Shown here one piece after another: positions 4,890-5,676 of a stretch of 5,676 bases of DNA. This stretch comes from Gammaproteobacteria bacterium (lineage in GTDB: Bacteria; Pseudomonadota; Gammaproteobacteria; UBA11654), in contig JABHDX010000117.1 of NCBI GenBank assembly GCA_018672815.1, forward strand, positions 1 to 5,676. Reading direction: 5' to 3'. The notes beneath the pieces are model-generated. The model was not told where the DNA came from, ran no database searches, and was given only the letters and a program-made list of their open reading frames with translations. The number at the start of each line of letters is the position of its first letter. Positions within the stretch are counted from its first letter, which is position 1. Both the position numbers and the translations under genes were made by a program.

Positions 4890-5676
4890 ATGAAGAAAAT
4901 TTTAATTGGAGTGCTATTTGCTCTCTCAACTGTTTTAGTAGGTATGCCAATTGCACAGGCTGACTATCCTGATAAACCTGTGACTTTTATTGTGCCATGG
5001 CCCCCTGGTGATCTTGAAGATGTTTTAACTAGGATTATTGCGGAAGACTTTCAAGCTGAATATGGTATTGCTGCAGCGGTTGTCAACAAACCAGGCGGTG
5101 GCGGTGGTCCATTTCCAGGTGCTATGGAAGTAGCAGCAGCAGATCCTGATGGTTCCATGATAGGTTCATTTGTAATCGGTGTGCCGGTTGTAGGACCAGA
5201 CCTTGGAATAGAAGGTTTGACTGAAGATACATTCGAGTCACTAGGAATTTTCCTAACCTATCCATTTGTTTTAGCTGCCGCAGGTGATGCACCATATAGT
5301 TCTATGGATGAGTTAGCTGCTTATGCTAAAAGTAACAAAGTATCGCTAGGCCACTTTGGTGACCCACTTACGCCAACTGCGGTAAGTAAGGCTGCAGCTA
5401 AGATATTGGGCTTCGAATGGGGTTCAGACGCTGCCTTTGATATGCTGGACTGTAACTCATTGGCTTCAGGTGATGCAGACGTTATTAATACAACGATTCA
5501 GCTAATCCTGCCATGCCTAGATGATGTTAACGTTTTAGTTTCTGTAACAAATGAGCGTATTTCTAAAGCACCAAACACACCAGCAATTGGTGAATTGATA
5601 CCTGATTTGGATATATTTTTATGGAACGGCTTATTTGTCCCAGCAGGTACACCACAGGATGTTAAGGATAAGATTA
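4890..5676 (+). CDS. TctC/Bug-family periplasmic substrate-binding protein of a tripartite tricarboxylate-type transporter, 3'-truncated
   Basis: The frame is open from ATG 4890 to the window end, giving 262 residues of a family usually about 320-330 long. Residues 1-24 are a classical signal peptide (KK, hydrophobic core, AQA before Asp25), so the mature protein is periplasmic. Family landmarks are YPDKPVTFIVPWPPG at 26-40, VVNKPGGGGG at 64-73, ADPDG at 84-88 and LWNGLFVPAGTP at 244-255. Family members capture carboxylates or related small solutes for TctAB-type permeases, or act as orphan receptors. The first ligand loop usually reads PPGG-x-x-D; here it is PPGDLED, with Asp41 replacing a glycine, which could change ligand preference. 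Cys188 and Cys209 might form a periplasmic disulfide. It follows the enzyme genes but has its own promoter and operator; permease genes, if present, lie beyond the window. Uptake of the enzyme substrate is an inference from proximity. Confidence 0.92.
   Translation, partial: MKKILIGVLFALSTVLVGMPIAQADYPDKPVTFIVPWPPGDLEDVLTRIIAEDFQAEYGIAAAVVNKPGGGGGPFPGAMEVAAADPDGSMIGSFVIGVPVVGPDLGIEGLTEDTFESLGIFLTYPFVLAAAGDAPYSSMDELAAYAKSNKVSLGHFGDPLTPTAVSKAAAKILGFEWGSDAAFDMLDCNSLASGDADVINTTIQLILPCLDDVNVLVSVTNERISKAPNTPAIGELIPDLDIFLWNGLFVPAGTPQDVKDKI

Noticed and set aside
1..5676. Mobile element, tRNA, CRISPR array or tandem repeat
   Set aside because: No transposase, terminal repeats, tRNA-like fold or regularly spaced repeats were seen on either strand.

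Overview
The window is AT-rich, with tight Shine-Dalgarno sites and a cleavable non-lipoprotein signal peptide on a TctC/Bug-type binding protein. This suggests a Gram-negative bacterium, most likely a low-GC proteobacterium. A marine or methylotrophic lifestyle is an inference from the gene types, and the sequence does not fix the genus.

Layout. Positions 1-612 (+) hold the 3' part of murD, a cell-wall gene entering from outside the window. Convergent to it, 27 bp away, is a TetR-family repressor gene on the minus strand (640-1284). A 144-bp divergent control region (1285-1428) separates this repressor from a two-gene operon on the plus strand. The first gene (1429-3582) encodes a close relative of trimethylamine dehydrogenase (6-S-cysteinyl FMN, 4Fe-4S, ADP-binding domain). 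The second (3595-4701), 12 bp downstream, encodes a stand-alone GcvT-fold, tetrahydrofolate-dependent protein. A 188-bp AT-rich intergenic region (4702-4889) with its own promoter, a perfect 14-bp palindrome and a structured leader precedes a TctC/Bug-type periplasmic binding protein (4890 to the window end, 3'-truncated).

How it may work (inference). The binding protein would capture a small organic solute for a tripartite tricarboxylate-type transporter. The flavoprotein would oxidatively remove an N-methyl (or related) group. The GcvT-like protein would trap the one-carbon unit on tetrahydrofolate as methylene-THF instead of releasing formaldehyde. The TetR protein would switch the two enzyme genes on when substrate is present. 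The dehydrogenase keeps every cofactor-binding residue of trimethylamine dehydrogenase that I can place, but two substrate-pocket positions differ (Tyr60 is Val, His172 is Leu), so the substrate is probably not trimethylamine. Both promoters share one design, a near-consensus sigma-70 promoter with 17-bp spacing and a palindrome at the predicted start point, but the palindromes differ. The enzymes and the binding protein therefore probably answer to different repressors.
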